From Daphnia pulex (Eukaryota; Arthropoda; Branchiopoda; Diplostraca; Daphniidae): a stretch of DNA of 64,000 bases. Within the stretch, counting starts at the first letter, position 1. Every line of letters starts with the position of its first letter. Under the pieces are notes generated by a model, which saw only the letters and a program-made list of their open reading frames with translations, did no database searches and was not told the DNA's origin. A program made the position numbers and the translations under genes. This document shows, piece by piece, positions 22,598 to 32,523 of this stretch. The stretch lies in NCBI RefSeq assembly GCF_021134715.1, contig NC_060023.1, forward strand, positions 7,750,001-7,814,000. The letters run 5' to 3'.

Positions 22598-23095
22598 TTT
22601 CTCTTCGAAGACCGAAGCAGGAAAAATTTAGAGTTCGATATTATCGTTTGTTGATTAATTGCAGGGCTTATGTGATTGTTCTAAAGGTGTAGGCGCCGCC
22701 ACCGACTTTCAGACAACTTCCACCAACAACGCACCAACTATTTACTCATTCGGGGGCATAATAAAAGGTTAATGTTGCAAAGATGCTGATGCCTTGTGGC
22801 TATTGTTGACGAATGTGATGTTTGTCATCAATGTATTGTTTACCGTTGCCGTTCTCCATCTAGTTAAACTGTATGAGAACTGCGAAAATAATGGAAAATC
22901 ATTTAGGCTTGCAAAAGTCAAATGAATTTCTTCAACATCTGGTGGTCATTATCCTAACTTTTTTCTTTTAATTCAATTTTTGCGCAATTACTTGCATTAG
23001 TTAAGCTATAAGTTGTAAAAATTTAGAAACACAATTTTTTTCTACTATTGGAAAGTTGGAATATGAACATGAAATCACTAGTTTCAAGAAATTGC
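22598..23095 (+). repeat. Duplicated segment, copy A
   Basis: From TTTCTCTTCGAAGACCGAAG onward this segment matches 30648-31385. Shared stretches include GGTGTAGGCGC, CCACCGACTTTC, CTTCCACCAACAACGCA, TTTAGGCTTGCAAAAGTCAA and TTTTTGCGCAATTACTT. Copy B carries about 280 extra bases in the middle, including a tRNA-like head. No coding sequence is recognised. Confidence 0.7.
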
Positions 23096-23197
23096 TAGTT
23101 TTTCTCGAGATAGGTAATTTTTTCTACTAATACATGTTCCGCTTGTCAGCTGAATTTCCCTACACCTGAGGACTGAGTAGCAGTCCACTTACTCCCA

Positions 23198-23797
23198 ATA
23201 GAGCTTTTTCCATTTGGTTCGTGTAAGTAGAGGGAAAAGTCGTGCGGCTAGTCGACTAGTGCGCACCATGGCGGGGGATAGCCGAAACTTGCTGCAGACT
23301 TTGCTTGATCCGAACAATACCCACCGTAAGGCCATGTACTGTAACCTGTGAGGCTGTCAGCACTCAGCAGCAAAAGTGAAACCTGTTTTATTTCTTAAGT
23401 GTTTAAAATGACAAAAGCTTTTTGTTTGATATGTTCAACTTATGAAAAAAAGAGATCGCCGAAGTTTTTTCAAAGTGCCAGAATGCAACATTAACACTAA
23501 TTCAATTGAAAAAGAACTCATTTCACTTTGAAAAAACTTCGGCGATATCTTTTTTTTCATAAGTTGAACATATCAAACAAAAAGCTGTTACCATTTTAAA
23601 CACTTAAGACATAAAACAGGTTTCACTTTTGCTGCTGACAGCCTGACAGGTTACAGTACATGGCCTTACGGTGGGTATTGTTCGGATCAAGCAAAGTCTG
23701 CAGCAAGTTTCGGCTATCCCCCGCCATGGTGCGCACTAGTCGACTAGCCGCACGACTTTTCCCTCTACTTACACGAACCAAATGGAAAAAGCTCTAT
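23198..23797. repeat. 600-base near-perfect inverted repeat (hairpin)
   Basis: Left arm 23198-23477 and right arm 23524-23797 are reverse complements with only a few mismatches and one 7-base indel (an extra ACTCAGC in the left arm). They are separated by a 46-base loop. Outer ends read ATAGAGCTTTTTCC and its complement. No obvious target-site duplication or open frame. It could be a foldback or MITE-like element, or a locus that yields long double-stranded RNA if transcribed. Confidence 0.9.
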
Positions 23798-24170
23798 AGA
23801 TTTTGAAATGAGCGGGGCGTATCAAAATCTCTCAAGTACAAAGATAAAACTTGCTCTGGAGTTATTTGTATTAGAGACACAAATTCCGACAAAATAGCCA
23901 AGGTAGCATACGGCTCCTAAATGTAACGGTAGCCTGATGACTTGCAATATTTAAGATAATTAACAATAGGTTACACTTTGCTGCAATTTGAAAGGGTTTT
24001 TCTTTGAAAGTAGAGAGTGTGAATGGTAGCTAATATTAAATGCCTAAGCTCCAATTCTTAATTAAAAATGAAACCGCTTGAATTTTGAGACAAAAAACTA
24101 AAAAGGACGGATTTTCTCCTGTCCCACAACTTTGGCGTTAGCAGACGATGTCAAAACAGGAATGACAGTT
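23798..24170. other. Intergenic, no gene seen
   Basis: Short AT-rich interval between the hairpin and the GCGAAAC-rich repeat; nothing recognisable. Confidence 0.4.
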
Positions 24171-24171
24171 T

Positions 24172-24375
24172 GTAAAGGCTGTCCCTAAACTGCGAAAGCG
24201 AAACGCGAAACGCGAAACGCCTAAAATGCGGAAAGGCTGTGCGAAACGGACCAAAATTTTTGGACCGTTTCGCGGGACCAAATGCCGGAGGGCATACTAA
24301 AATGCGAAACCTCAAAATGCGAAACGAAAATGTTTTCTTTTCCCCACCAGAGTGCAAATTGACGGATGAGGCCCG
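24172..24375 (-). repeat. GCGAAAC-rich repeat, left copy
   Basis: Begins CTGTCCCTAAACTGCGAAAG and contains three consecutive GCGAAAC units followed by GCCTAAAATGCGGAAA and an internal short palindrome (CCAAAATTTTTGG). The reverse complement recurs at 26115-26275. Confidence 0.75.
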
Positions 24376-26114
24376 TTTAGGCCGCCATGTTTCATGACTC
24401 ATAGTATATGTAATGTGAATGTATGTATGGATATGAATGTGTGTACTGTGTACACTATATATTAACGAATATTACTTTTCGCTAGAGTTTTGAAAATAAA
24501 ATGTTTGTATTTCATGGGAAAACAGTCTTATCAAATTAAATTTATTTAGTCGACTCGATTACTCTTGTTTCTTCAAGAGCACGGGGGTCCCTCGGATGAG
24601 CTCTTATTGAATGAGAAATCTCCAATTAAGTCTTTGTGGAATAGAGGCGGAAGAAGCTTTCAGCACGTTTTAGCTGGGTGGCATTTTCAATAAATTTCAA
24701 TCGAATAGCTATATATGTTTAGACGCCGGGCTGCTATCGGCTGATAGTTTTTCCATTCGACTTTGTCAGCCGATTTTCCTCGGCGAACAACTGTTGAGAG
24801 AAATTCCGGCTAAGAGAAACAGATTGATCGAATGACATAGAGAACGTCGACGACGTAACAATGTGTTAATGTACCCCGCTGTGGGATTATTTTATTTAAG
24901 ACATTGAAAGGGGGGAGCAATAAAATTTTATTTCTTCAGCCGCTACACTATTTCGGTTTAAATTATGAAAAATTGAAGTCAAAAGTCAGCTATGCGTCTT
25001 GGTACGGGCTGATGAGTGATTCAACCGAGGTATGAAATAAATGATAATAAAAGAAGAAAAGATTAAAACAAATTCTATTATCGAGCAAATTAAGCTTAAC
25101 ATTTTTCCCCCGTTGACAAAGTCATCGACACGACGCACTTTCCATGCGCACATGCACACATATTGTATCCACCTAGCCATCACAGAAGAAGAAAAATCAA
25201 GAACCGAAACTTTCCTTAAACATAAAAATGATTCTTTGATACCTGAATTGTAGATTGAAAATACAAAGATTTGATTTGTGATGCCAATCTTCTAGCGCTT
25301 GTAGCAAAAGTAAAGCACAGATACGCCTGCTCCACACTATTACTTGGGCAGCATGAGCTATGGAACTATTACCACTCTCAGAATTCCACCAAGGTTTTCT
25401 ATGACAGGGATAACAAAATTATTGCTTTGAACAAGAAAAGCGATTAGAAAAGAAAACACTTGCATAATTTTTCCGTCACCTCAGAAACAGTAGATGTATT
25501 ACCTATGAGAACAGACAAGTATGAGAATAACATACAGACAGCATGATAATTTTAACTAAAAAATACCTCAGAGAATGTAGGTTACAATGTATCAGGTGAA
25601 ACATCATGTCACCTCACATTGGGAAGTTTTTTCTTTACTCTCATTTATTTCTTTGCAGCTTACTTCAGCAAAACGACAAAGCGAGTTTCATGAAGTGGAC
25701 ATCTCCCATGACTTTAATTATCTAAAAAAAATGCATCAATTAGTTGGGCAAAGAAAAATATTAGAAAAAACAAAGTATCTTAAACATCAGATGAGTTAAG
25801 TTTGGAATCAATAAATTGACTATGTCAAATTCAATCCATTCCCTCCATTAGATCATCAACAAAGATTGCAAAAACCCACGAAATTACATACCAAGTTTAA
25901 GAAGTATTGCGGTGAATGAATGGCAAATAACGTGAATCACAAATCAAAATCATGAATACAATAGGTAAATACACAAAACTGTAATATCCTTTTAATTTAA
26001 CGAATTATAAACAAAACAGAAACTAGGATAAACTAACTCGAAGGAAAGGTGTTTTTATCTTGACGAGTAGATTTTTGTGACGCAAGTATGTTAATGGCGT
26101 CGTCTGTTGACGTT
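24376..26114. other. 1.7 kb between inverted GCGAAAC repeats, no clear gene
   Basis: Mostly AT-rich. A possible exon of a lost gene at about 25660-25799 reads RQSEFHEVDISHDFNYLKKM after a good acceptor (TTATTTCTTTGCAG), but nothing joins to it. The stretch may be the interior of a transposable element whose ends are the flanking repeats. Confidence 0.35.
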
Positions 26115-26275
26115 CTGTTGACGTTTCGCACCCACCGATTTCGCATTTTAGTACGGACCCAAGGCCTAAAATGCGAAACAGGGTCCCAACTTTTGGGTCC
26201 GTTTCGCACAGCTTTTCCGCATTTTAGGCGTTTCGCGTTTCGCGTTTCGCTTTCGCAGTTTAGGGACAGTCGTTT
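26115..26275 (+). repeat. GCGAAAC-rich repeat, right copy (inverted)
   Basis: Ends GCTTTCGCAGTTTAGGGACAG, the exact inverse of the start of the copy at 24180. The two copies share the run of three TTTCGCG units and the ATGCGGAAA-type core but differ in the central palindrome. Confidence 0.75.
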
Positions 26276-26281
26276 GTAAAC

Positions 26282-27045
26282 ATGAATCGAACAATAACAT
26301 CTTGTTTTTTGGCTATTCTATTTCATGTTTTAAATAATACTCAATTGGCTCATGGAGAATTTACAGTAGAAGATTTCAACAGTGCGTACTCAGAATTTCA
26401 GGTGACTGGAGACGGTTTTCATCGGTAAGATGTTCAATAGTTATACCACAAAGCGTTAACAGAATTTTATACTTTATTTTTAGGGAAATGCGAATGTCCT
26501 TCTCGTTTTTTCCTGCCTCTCTTCTAGGCTGTAGTGTACTTATAAAATGGGGGATTCCTTCTGGAATCTATGTAGACCCATATCAACTTCAAGCTTCGGT
26601 AATGAACAAGACAGTTTGCTTCTCCAGCCATGTCAATATTGAGCAAATGGCACATCATGCAGAACCTTTAACATTACACAGCTTTGCCCAGCCTTCAATG
26701 TGGGAGCAGTTGCAGCTTCTCCCAATCAATCCAGTTTCATCTGCGTTATCATCTCCCTAGCAGCATAAATGATTATGCAGCAGCATCTCTATCCTCACCT
26801 TCTACCTTTTTCTCTTGTGACTGTGCTTCGATAGATTTGACAGCTGTGCATAAATGTGTGTGGCAGTCATTACCTGAACATGTTCAAATTCAACAAGTTT
26901 TAGTCCCAACCCAATTGGTTCTTTGTCTTATTCACCACTAGTGACAATTGTTACAATAGCAATTTCATTCATTGGAATTACTTCTGTTGCTTGGGCTTCA
27001 GCAGTAGAGTAAACATGAATGTTGCAATTGAATTTGTTTTATAAA
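26282..27045 (+). pseudogene. PIG-X (GPI mannosyltransferase subunit) with two frameshifts
   Basis: Exon 1 (26282-26424) gives a signal peptide and FTVEDFNSAYSEFQVTGDGF. Exon 2 from 26484 gives the PIG-X signature IPSGIYVDPYQLQ, then, in a second frame, FHLRYHLPSSINDYAAASLS and KCVWQSLP, and in a third frame SYSPLVTIVTIAISFIGI, a C-terminal membrane helix, ending at 27043-27045. PIG-X stabilises PIG-M in the ER, which adds the first mannose to GPI anchors. The first shift is a 4-base tandem duplication (AATCAATC near 26734) and the second a 5-base one (CCCAACCCAA near 26904). Removing them in thought restores one continuous reading. Either a dead copy or assembly errors in a live gene. Confidence 0.75.
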
Positions 27046-27382
27046 TAATGTACAGTACTCGGATCAATACAAAAAGATTTTGTGTATTGCGGCAGATGTA
27101 ACAGCAATTTATAAATATAATACATAACGTAATATATAGATAACGTTACACATTTATATAAATACCGCTTTCAACAATTTGTTTTTCATGTCAGTCTAGT
27201 GAGGAGAAATGTACGTTGCAAGAGTCTTTACATTTTGAAGACACAGAAGAAATTTCGGATGCAAGGTAAGAAAAGCGGAACAAGCAAGCCAAAAAAAAAA
27301 GAGTTCCGAGATAGTTTCACACGTAACACACAAACACACACGAGGCGATTTGAAAAGAGATATGGGTGACGATGACGCAACT
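27046..27382. other. Short intergenic stretch
   Basis: Convergent 3' flanks of the PIG-X-like gene and the NURF301-like fragment; an A-run sits near 27290. No gene seen. Confidence 0.4.
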
Positions 27383-27990
27383 TCAGTTGGACATGGACGA
27401 GCGCAACAATTTAAGTCGGGGCACAAAAAACGATTCGAGGGATGTGGCGCAACGGTAGAAGTTGGACCCTTTGGGATTGTAATAGCGACAGTTTTCAAAG
27501 ATCTTGGTAATGTCGCCGATAAACTCTACCAGTCGTTGGTAGCGTCTCTCTATAATCTTGGTCTCAACCATCTGCAAGTCCATGGGATCCTTGATGACAT
27601 GATAATAGTCGGGGACATCCTTGACATCGACTGGCTCACGGAACGGCCAGGAGCTCTTGTGGGTCTGCAACTGCCGTAGAAGCTTGCGTAGTTCCTCGTA
27701 ATCACGAATGCTTAGGGTCTTCGTGTTGGCGTAGTTGAAGGCTCCCTGCGGCTCACAGTTGGGGCACGTGTACTCGTCGATCGACTCGGATTCCGTTTGC
27801 AGAACTCCGACGCAGCGACCGACCGTGCAACCAGTCCCCACAGCGATCGCAGTCGATGTAGAACTGCGAGTCATCGTACGGCTGTCGGCAAAGGCAGAAC
27901 AGTTCACGAGGCGCCGCCGTTTTTCCCGTTTTACAACCATTACACACAAATTCCGTCATCGTTTGCGACATGGCCTCCGTGATGCCGATT
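27383..27990 (-). pseudogene. NURF301/BPTF C-terminal fragment (PHD finger plus bromodomain)
   Basis: Minus-strand sequence matches the extreme C-terminus of the large NURF chromatin-remodeller subunit. It has MSQTMTEFVCNGC, the PHD finger LFCLCRQPYDDSQFYIDC to DRCGDWLHG, then after a frameshift CVGVLQTESESIDEYTC. A complete bromodomain follows (WPFREPVDVKDVPDYY, IKDPMDLQMVE, CRYYNPKGSNFY) and a stop at 27383. The shift is a 4-base tandem duplication (GGTCGGTCGC) near 27826. No intron is seen. The parent protein exceeds 2,000 residues, so this is a detached fragment, probably a duplication. Its 5' side is fused to sequence derived from the 3' flank of the FEM1-like gene. Confidence 0.8.
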
Positions 27991-28004
27991 CGAACACAAG
28001 TCAC

Positions 28005-28300
28005 AGAAATACACACTTTATGCAACACTCGAGTAGCATCGAAACTTTTAAACGGCACTAGTGTTGTTTGTTCTTTCAATGAAGCGTCACAGGTAGACAT
28101 TCACAGTAGTGTTGATGTCTTCGAATTTAAAACGATGTAAACACCGAGGAAAACAATCCAATGTCAGAAATACACACTTTATGCAACACTCGAGGAGCAT
28201 CGAAACTTTTAAACGGCACTAGTGTTGTTTGTTCTTTCAATGAAGCGTCACAGGTAGACATTCACAGAAGTGTTCATGTCTTCGAATTTAAAACGATGGT
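28005..28300 (-). repeat. Tandem duplication of FEM1-like 3' flank
   Basis: Two nearly identical blocks (about 28005-28139 and 28166-28300, period 161) share CACTTTATGCAACACTCGAG and GAAGCGTCACAGGTAGACAT. A diverged version of the same sequence lies at about 3775-3890, in the tail of FEM1-like copy 2, so the unit comes from the gene's 3' region. Confidence 0.75.
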
Positions 28301-29923
28301 CTAGCAGTATTGAAACGAACTGTGTTGGAGAACCATAGACTGAAGCGTCACAGGTAAATCTTCACACGGGAGGTTATGCTTTCGGACGATTTTAGCTGCG
28401 ATGCAAGATAACGGAAGAACGCCCTGCAAGTAACTGTCCATCAGCTTGCGTAACTTGTCATTGGGGTATTGCTGAGGGAAGTACTTTATGCAATCCAAAG
28501 CAGCGTTTCCGCGAAGATCGGTTTGATCCTTGTGAAATTCTCCATCAAAAAATGTTTGGACGATAATGGTGAATCTTGCAGCATGCTTCTCATAATCAGA
28601 ACTCCAAAAAGGATGGAAGAATACTTCTCTACTTGCGAGTACGTGGAGGGGGCTGCGCCCATGTTGATCTACGGCGTTGGGGTCTCCACCGGTCTCCAGT
28701 AAGAGCATAATGAAGTCAAAGTCTTCTTCAAATCCTCTGTAGTCCTCGGATGCCCTCAGCAAGAGTGTTGATTGTTTTTTTTTCAAGGTGTTATTTTCAA
28801 AATTGATAGTGTAGCTTTCAAGATGGTTCTTCAATTTTTCCCTCTCAGCTTCCGATTTGGGCATCGATACCAGCAATTTAATAAGAATAAGAATCAGCTG
28901 TGAAATTTCTTCAAGCTTGTCGGCTTTTGATTTGATCGTATAATCTTTGATTTTGATTTGATCATTTCGAGCGTCTTTGTGAACTTTCACCTGGTATACG
29001 AAAGAGAAAACCAGGGCAGTCATTAAGTGGTCGATTGTCAATACTGTAGCCAGTTCGGTTTCAATCCGTTGTGGGTCCCAGCCCCACAGCCTCAGGGTGT
29101 TGAAGAATTCGGTGAACGATGAATGTACGACATCTTCCATGTTCGTTTCATTTTTGACCAGTTGATCCAAAAAGTCTGCCTTCCCAAAGAGCTCAAAAAG
29201 CTGGAGGGATATGGTGAAAGCGCGGTGACGAGGTACGTTGCGGTCCGCCCATCCTTGAAGAGCGAATTTGAACAAATTGTTGACGAAAAAACTGTCCGGG
29301 TGGCAGTTATACTTGTTGGAAATACGATGACAAGTACATAACGCGTGGATTTTCCATCTTTCTCCCCTTTGTGGGAACAAAACAAAAAGTTCTTCCATAT
29401 TTCGAAATTCACTTACATTTCCGAAAAGAAGCGTTTCCAATTCAGATTGAGGCAAGCTGATTTTCTTAATTCGATACTTGTCTCGCAACATGGTGGCTTC
29501 ATGCCAACAAATCCATCCAAATTTTCGAAAGTCGGTTTTAGCTTGAAAAACAAAGGCAGCACCGAAGAGCTCTAGTACGTCAATTAGCTGTTCTCGATCG
29601 ATGTTAGGTGGTAGGATCAAACATTTTGGGGTTTTTTTCTTTTTTTCCATAACGTGTACACGCGGGAACTTTCTAAGGATGACTTCCACAACGTGGTCTA
29701 GAATGGCGGCTGAAAATTCGACCGGAAATTTTACATATCTCTTCAGTTCACTCAACAAAAAGATGATGGTTGTTTTGACGTCAAATCCTTCCTCGACCAA
29801 GTACTTCAAGTTTGCCACATTCTTGTTTTCATCTTTAAGCAGAAGAGTAAAAGTCTTCCTTTTCTTAGGGAAATTACTATGTTCTTCACATATATCTTCC
29901 TCGGCTTTGGTTTTAGTCGCCAT
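28301..29923 (-). CDS. FEM1-like protein lacking the N-terminal ankyrin domain (intact copy)
   Basis: A single 540-codon exon from the ATG at 29923 (MATKTKAEEDICEE) to 28301. It aligns by eye with the C-terminal half of FEM1 proteins, the substrate receptors of CUL2 ubiquitin ligases. There is a helical middle (LIDVLELFGAAFVFQAK about residue 110-125, then ELFVLFPQRGERW and LFKFALQGWADR). Two ankyrin-type segments follow (LLETGGDPNAVDQHGRSPLH), and the FEM1 C-terminal box PLSCIAAKIVRKHNLPCEDL. The seven N-terminal ankyrin repeats that read C-degrons in FEM1 are absent and replaced by about 100 lysine-rich residues. A conserved acceptor ATTACAG then AGGGTCTGC lies upstream, so a 5' exon exists. 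Three decayed copies occur nearby. Function in ubiquitination is inference. Confidence 0.75.
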   Translation of the reverse strand: MATKTKAEEDICEEHSNFPKKRKTFTLLLKDENKNVANLKYLVEEGFDVKTTIIFLLSELKRYVKFPVEFSAAILDHVVEVILRKFPRVHVMEKKKKTPKCLILPPNIDREQLIDVLELFGAAFVFQAKTDFRKFGWICWHEATMLRDKYRIKKISLPQSELETLLFGNVSEFRNMEELFVLFPQRGERWKIHALCTCHRISNKYNCHPDSFFVNNLFKFALQGWADRNVPRHRAFTISLQLFELFGKADFLDQLVKNETNMEDVVHSSFTEFFNTLRLWGWDPQRIETELATVLTIDHLMTALVFSFVYQVKVHKDARNDQIKIKDYTIKSKADKLEEISQLILILIKLLVSMPKSEAEREKLKNHLESYTINFENNTLKKKQSTLLLRASEDYRGFEEDFDFIMLLLETGGDPNAVDQHGRSPLHVLASREVFFHPFWSSDYEKHAARFTIIVQTFFDGEFHKDQTDLRGNAALDCIKYFPQQYPNDKLRKLMDSYLQGVLPLSCIAAKIVRKHNLPCEDLPVTLQSMVLQHSSFQYC

Positions 29924-30029
29924 GATTCCATGTGCTTTGGGTTGAGCAGACCCTCTGTAATGAAGCGTGTTCTGAGAAATACAAATTTTAGTATGCATGT
30001 AATGAAGAGTTTCATGCAATGGATACCTT

Positions 30030-30647
30030 CTTTAATATTTGATGGAAAGATAAAACAAATCCCTGCTGGATGGAAGATCAATTGGAATCAGTCTTCAAAT
30101 ACCGTAGGAAAAGAACTTGATTCTCCTAAAACTTTTACAAAAACCTTATTGTTTAAACTGTTATTTTTATACAAAATTAGGAGAGAAAAAAGGTTTACCT
30201 TTTTGATGTTAGAAGAAACAAATATTCAGTAGGAACAAATCCCAGAGCTATGTGGAAGACAAATTGGAAGCAGTCTTCAAAATGGCGGGAAATGAACTTG
30301 ATTCTTCTACCAATTTTAGCAAAACCCAGGTTAGTAATTGTACTACATAATTAGAAAATAGAGGCTTACCGTGTTGAAGTAAGAAGAAAACAATTCTTAA
30401 GTGGAAAAAGTTAAAACTTTACGAAATTTCAACTAAGATTCTTGAGCTCTGATTGACGATGTCTGCCTGGCACAAGTACGAGAAACTTTCTAACGGTTGT
30501 TTTCTCCCTGTTACATACTAACACTCTAACAGGCCGAAGTCCCCCTGGTGGCTGAATTTGAATTTTAAATTTTAACCGTTGCCAAATTATTTATTATTTA
30601 GCAATTTAAACGTTTTTTCACTGTTTTTTTTTTCAGAGGTGCTCTCG
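30030..30647. other. Intergenic, upstream of the FEM1-like gene
   Basis: Contains short imperfect repeats: AATTGGAA(T/G)CAGTCTTCAAA occurs twice, near 30078 and 30263. Likely 5' flank of the minus-strand FEM1-like gene; no gene supported. Confidence 0.35.
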
Positions 30648-31385
30648 GGTTTCTCTTCGAAGACCGAAGCAGGAAAAATTTAAAGTTCGATATTATCGTT
30701 TGTTGATTAATTTTTTATTGTTTTAAAATTAAAAAAGGTGTAGGCGCAGCCACCGACTTTCAAACAACTTCCACCAACAACGCATGTCCATTAGCTTTAA
30801 GGGTTCTACTTTTATTACATAATCAAGTTTTAAGTGCTTTAAAGATTTACAGCTTTTTAAAATATCGACACGCCGCAATTTCTACAGCTGCCATCTCCTA
30901 AAAACAACTAAGTCACTAAACTAAATACATGACATTTGTCTTCTGTTTAATCAGAAAGAGAGGGATGGCTTAGTTGAATAAGCCGTCGTCTGTTGACTAT
31001 GTGCACCATGGTGCCAGTGTTCGACTCTCTAGGGAAGCATATCTACTTTCTCAACCGGTTCGTAGTTTTAAAGGTGATATTACAAAGATGGTGATGCCTA
31101 ACGAAGCTATTGTTGGCAAATGTGGTGTTTGTCTTAATTATCGGGGCCGTTCTCCACTATATAAACTATATGGAGGCGCTGCGAAAACAATGGAAATCAT
31201 TTAGGCTTGCAAAAGTCAAGTGAATTTCTTCAACATCTTGTGGTCATTTCCTAACTTTAATTCTTTTTATTCAATTTTTGCGCAATTACTTATGTAATTT
31301 TAAACTATAAGTTTTAAAAATTTATGAAAAAATTTTTTATTATTAAATCTACTTTGGAATGAACATGAAATCACTACTCGGAAAT
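30648..31385 (+). repeat. Duplicated segment, copy B
   Basis: Matches 22598-23095 at both ends but carries about 280 extra bases (about 30786-31068). That insert contains a tRNA-like sequence and reads like a SINE insertion or a deletion in copy A. Confidence 0.65.
30962..31036 (+). repeat. tRNA-like sequence, probable SINE head
   Basis: TGGCTTAGTTGA (30966) fits a tRNA A box and GTTCGACTC (31019) a B box. The D arm GCTT...AAGC can pair, and a long variable arm GTGCACCATGGTGC follows the anticodon region. The acceptor and T stems do not pair well, so it is not a working tRNA. It lies in the segment missing from the duplicate at 22.7 kb. Confidence 0.45.
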
Positions 31386-31949
31386 TGATTGTTTGCTCAT
31401 AAATTTTGTGGGCGGCTTTCGTTTGTCATTTGTTTTGATTTTATGTTGTGCTTTTTTATTGTGACATATATATGAGCTGTTTTATTATGAAGAACGGGTG
31501 TAACTACATTTACTAGTTCTAATTAATTCATTTTAATTAATTCATTTACTAGTAAATTAATTACTAGTTTTTTGTCGGCAAAAATGGTGTTGGAAAAACG
31601 ACGTTGTTAAATGTCCCGGATTAAAAACGGACTAAAGCAGTATCTCATTTCCGAAGCGGAAGAGGGGAAGCCATCATTTTTTTCTCTCTAACTGTTTATT
31701 GATTCGCTTAATATGGTTTTTTAACAATAACAATAGGCCTTTACACTGTAGATGATTGCCTTTGCCTCTGTATTAATTTCACGCAGTCAAAGATGTGTCA
31801 TTTGTTTATTTTTCTTTAAACGAATTTTCAACCATATTTAAGAATATATAATAGACATATAATAGACATCAATCAATTAATTAAACCATTAATAAAACCA
31901 AATAAAAGAGAAAAGAAAACTGACTTGTGTCAGACTGGTCACGGGTACA
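31386..31949. other. Intergenic, no gene seen
   Basis: AT-rich. A short motif TATAATAGACATCAATCA near 31845-31880 also occurs near 2705-2735, beside the carbonic anhydrase fragment. Confidence 0.4.
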
Positions 31950-32037
31950 TTACAACTTGTCGGCAAGGGAGACGTTAGGCGATGGATTGGCTTGGTTGCC
32001 TTTGATAACGTCGCGTAGTCGCTCCATTACTGGAAAT
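31950..32037 (-). pseudogene. Possible last exon of an alpha-carbonic anhydrase
   Basis: After a good acceptor (TTTTGTGTGTAG) the minus strand reads FPVMERLRDVIKGNQANP and SPNVSLADKL then TAA. The spacing and style resemble the C-terminal end of alpha-carbonic anhydrases, but the match is weak and no other exon joins it. It may instead be the end of an unrelated gene. Confidence 0.3.
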
Positions 32038-32523
32038 CTACACACAAAATAATTTGTTCTGTAACATAAAATCCAAAAGTCTGTTTCCATGAAATGACAA
32101 ATTAGCAGGAAGAAGCAAATAAAACAACCAAAGGCGAGTGAAACAACAAACGAGGACTATTAGTGCGTGCAATAAAATGTAAATCGGATGTGTTGGGTGC
32201 TCTCACATTCCGGCGGTTAAAACCTGTAAAATTTGGATTCTGACGGTTTTTGTGATGTTGAACAAATCAGCTCACCGCATGGCAGTCGGCAAACTCACTG
32301 GGGAAGAGCAGCAACAGCCAAGAAGAGGAGGCCGGCGAAGAGGATGTCGAGCAATCCTGCGACACGACGGTGGACGCTTGCGTCAGACTAATCAAACACT
32401 TTCGCTGCATCCAACGTCACGCCAGTCGCATAGACTCGTCTGAATTTTTGAATCATTAAATTTTCAACCGTAGGAAGAATGTGAATCAATTAAACAGTTG
32501 ATTGCGCTGCCCACCATCAGAGA

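Noticed and set aside
28301-30019. Start of the FEM1-like protein at 30019
   Set aside because: The upstream 32 codons cross a splice acceptor (ATTACAG) and are not shared with the other copies; the conserved start is at 29923.
30962-31036. Functional tRNA gene
   Set aside because: A and B boxes are present, but the acceptor and T stems do not pair and the anticodon stem is only about three pairs.
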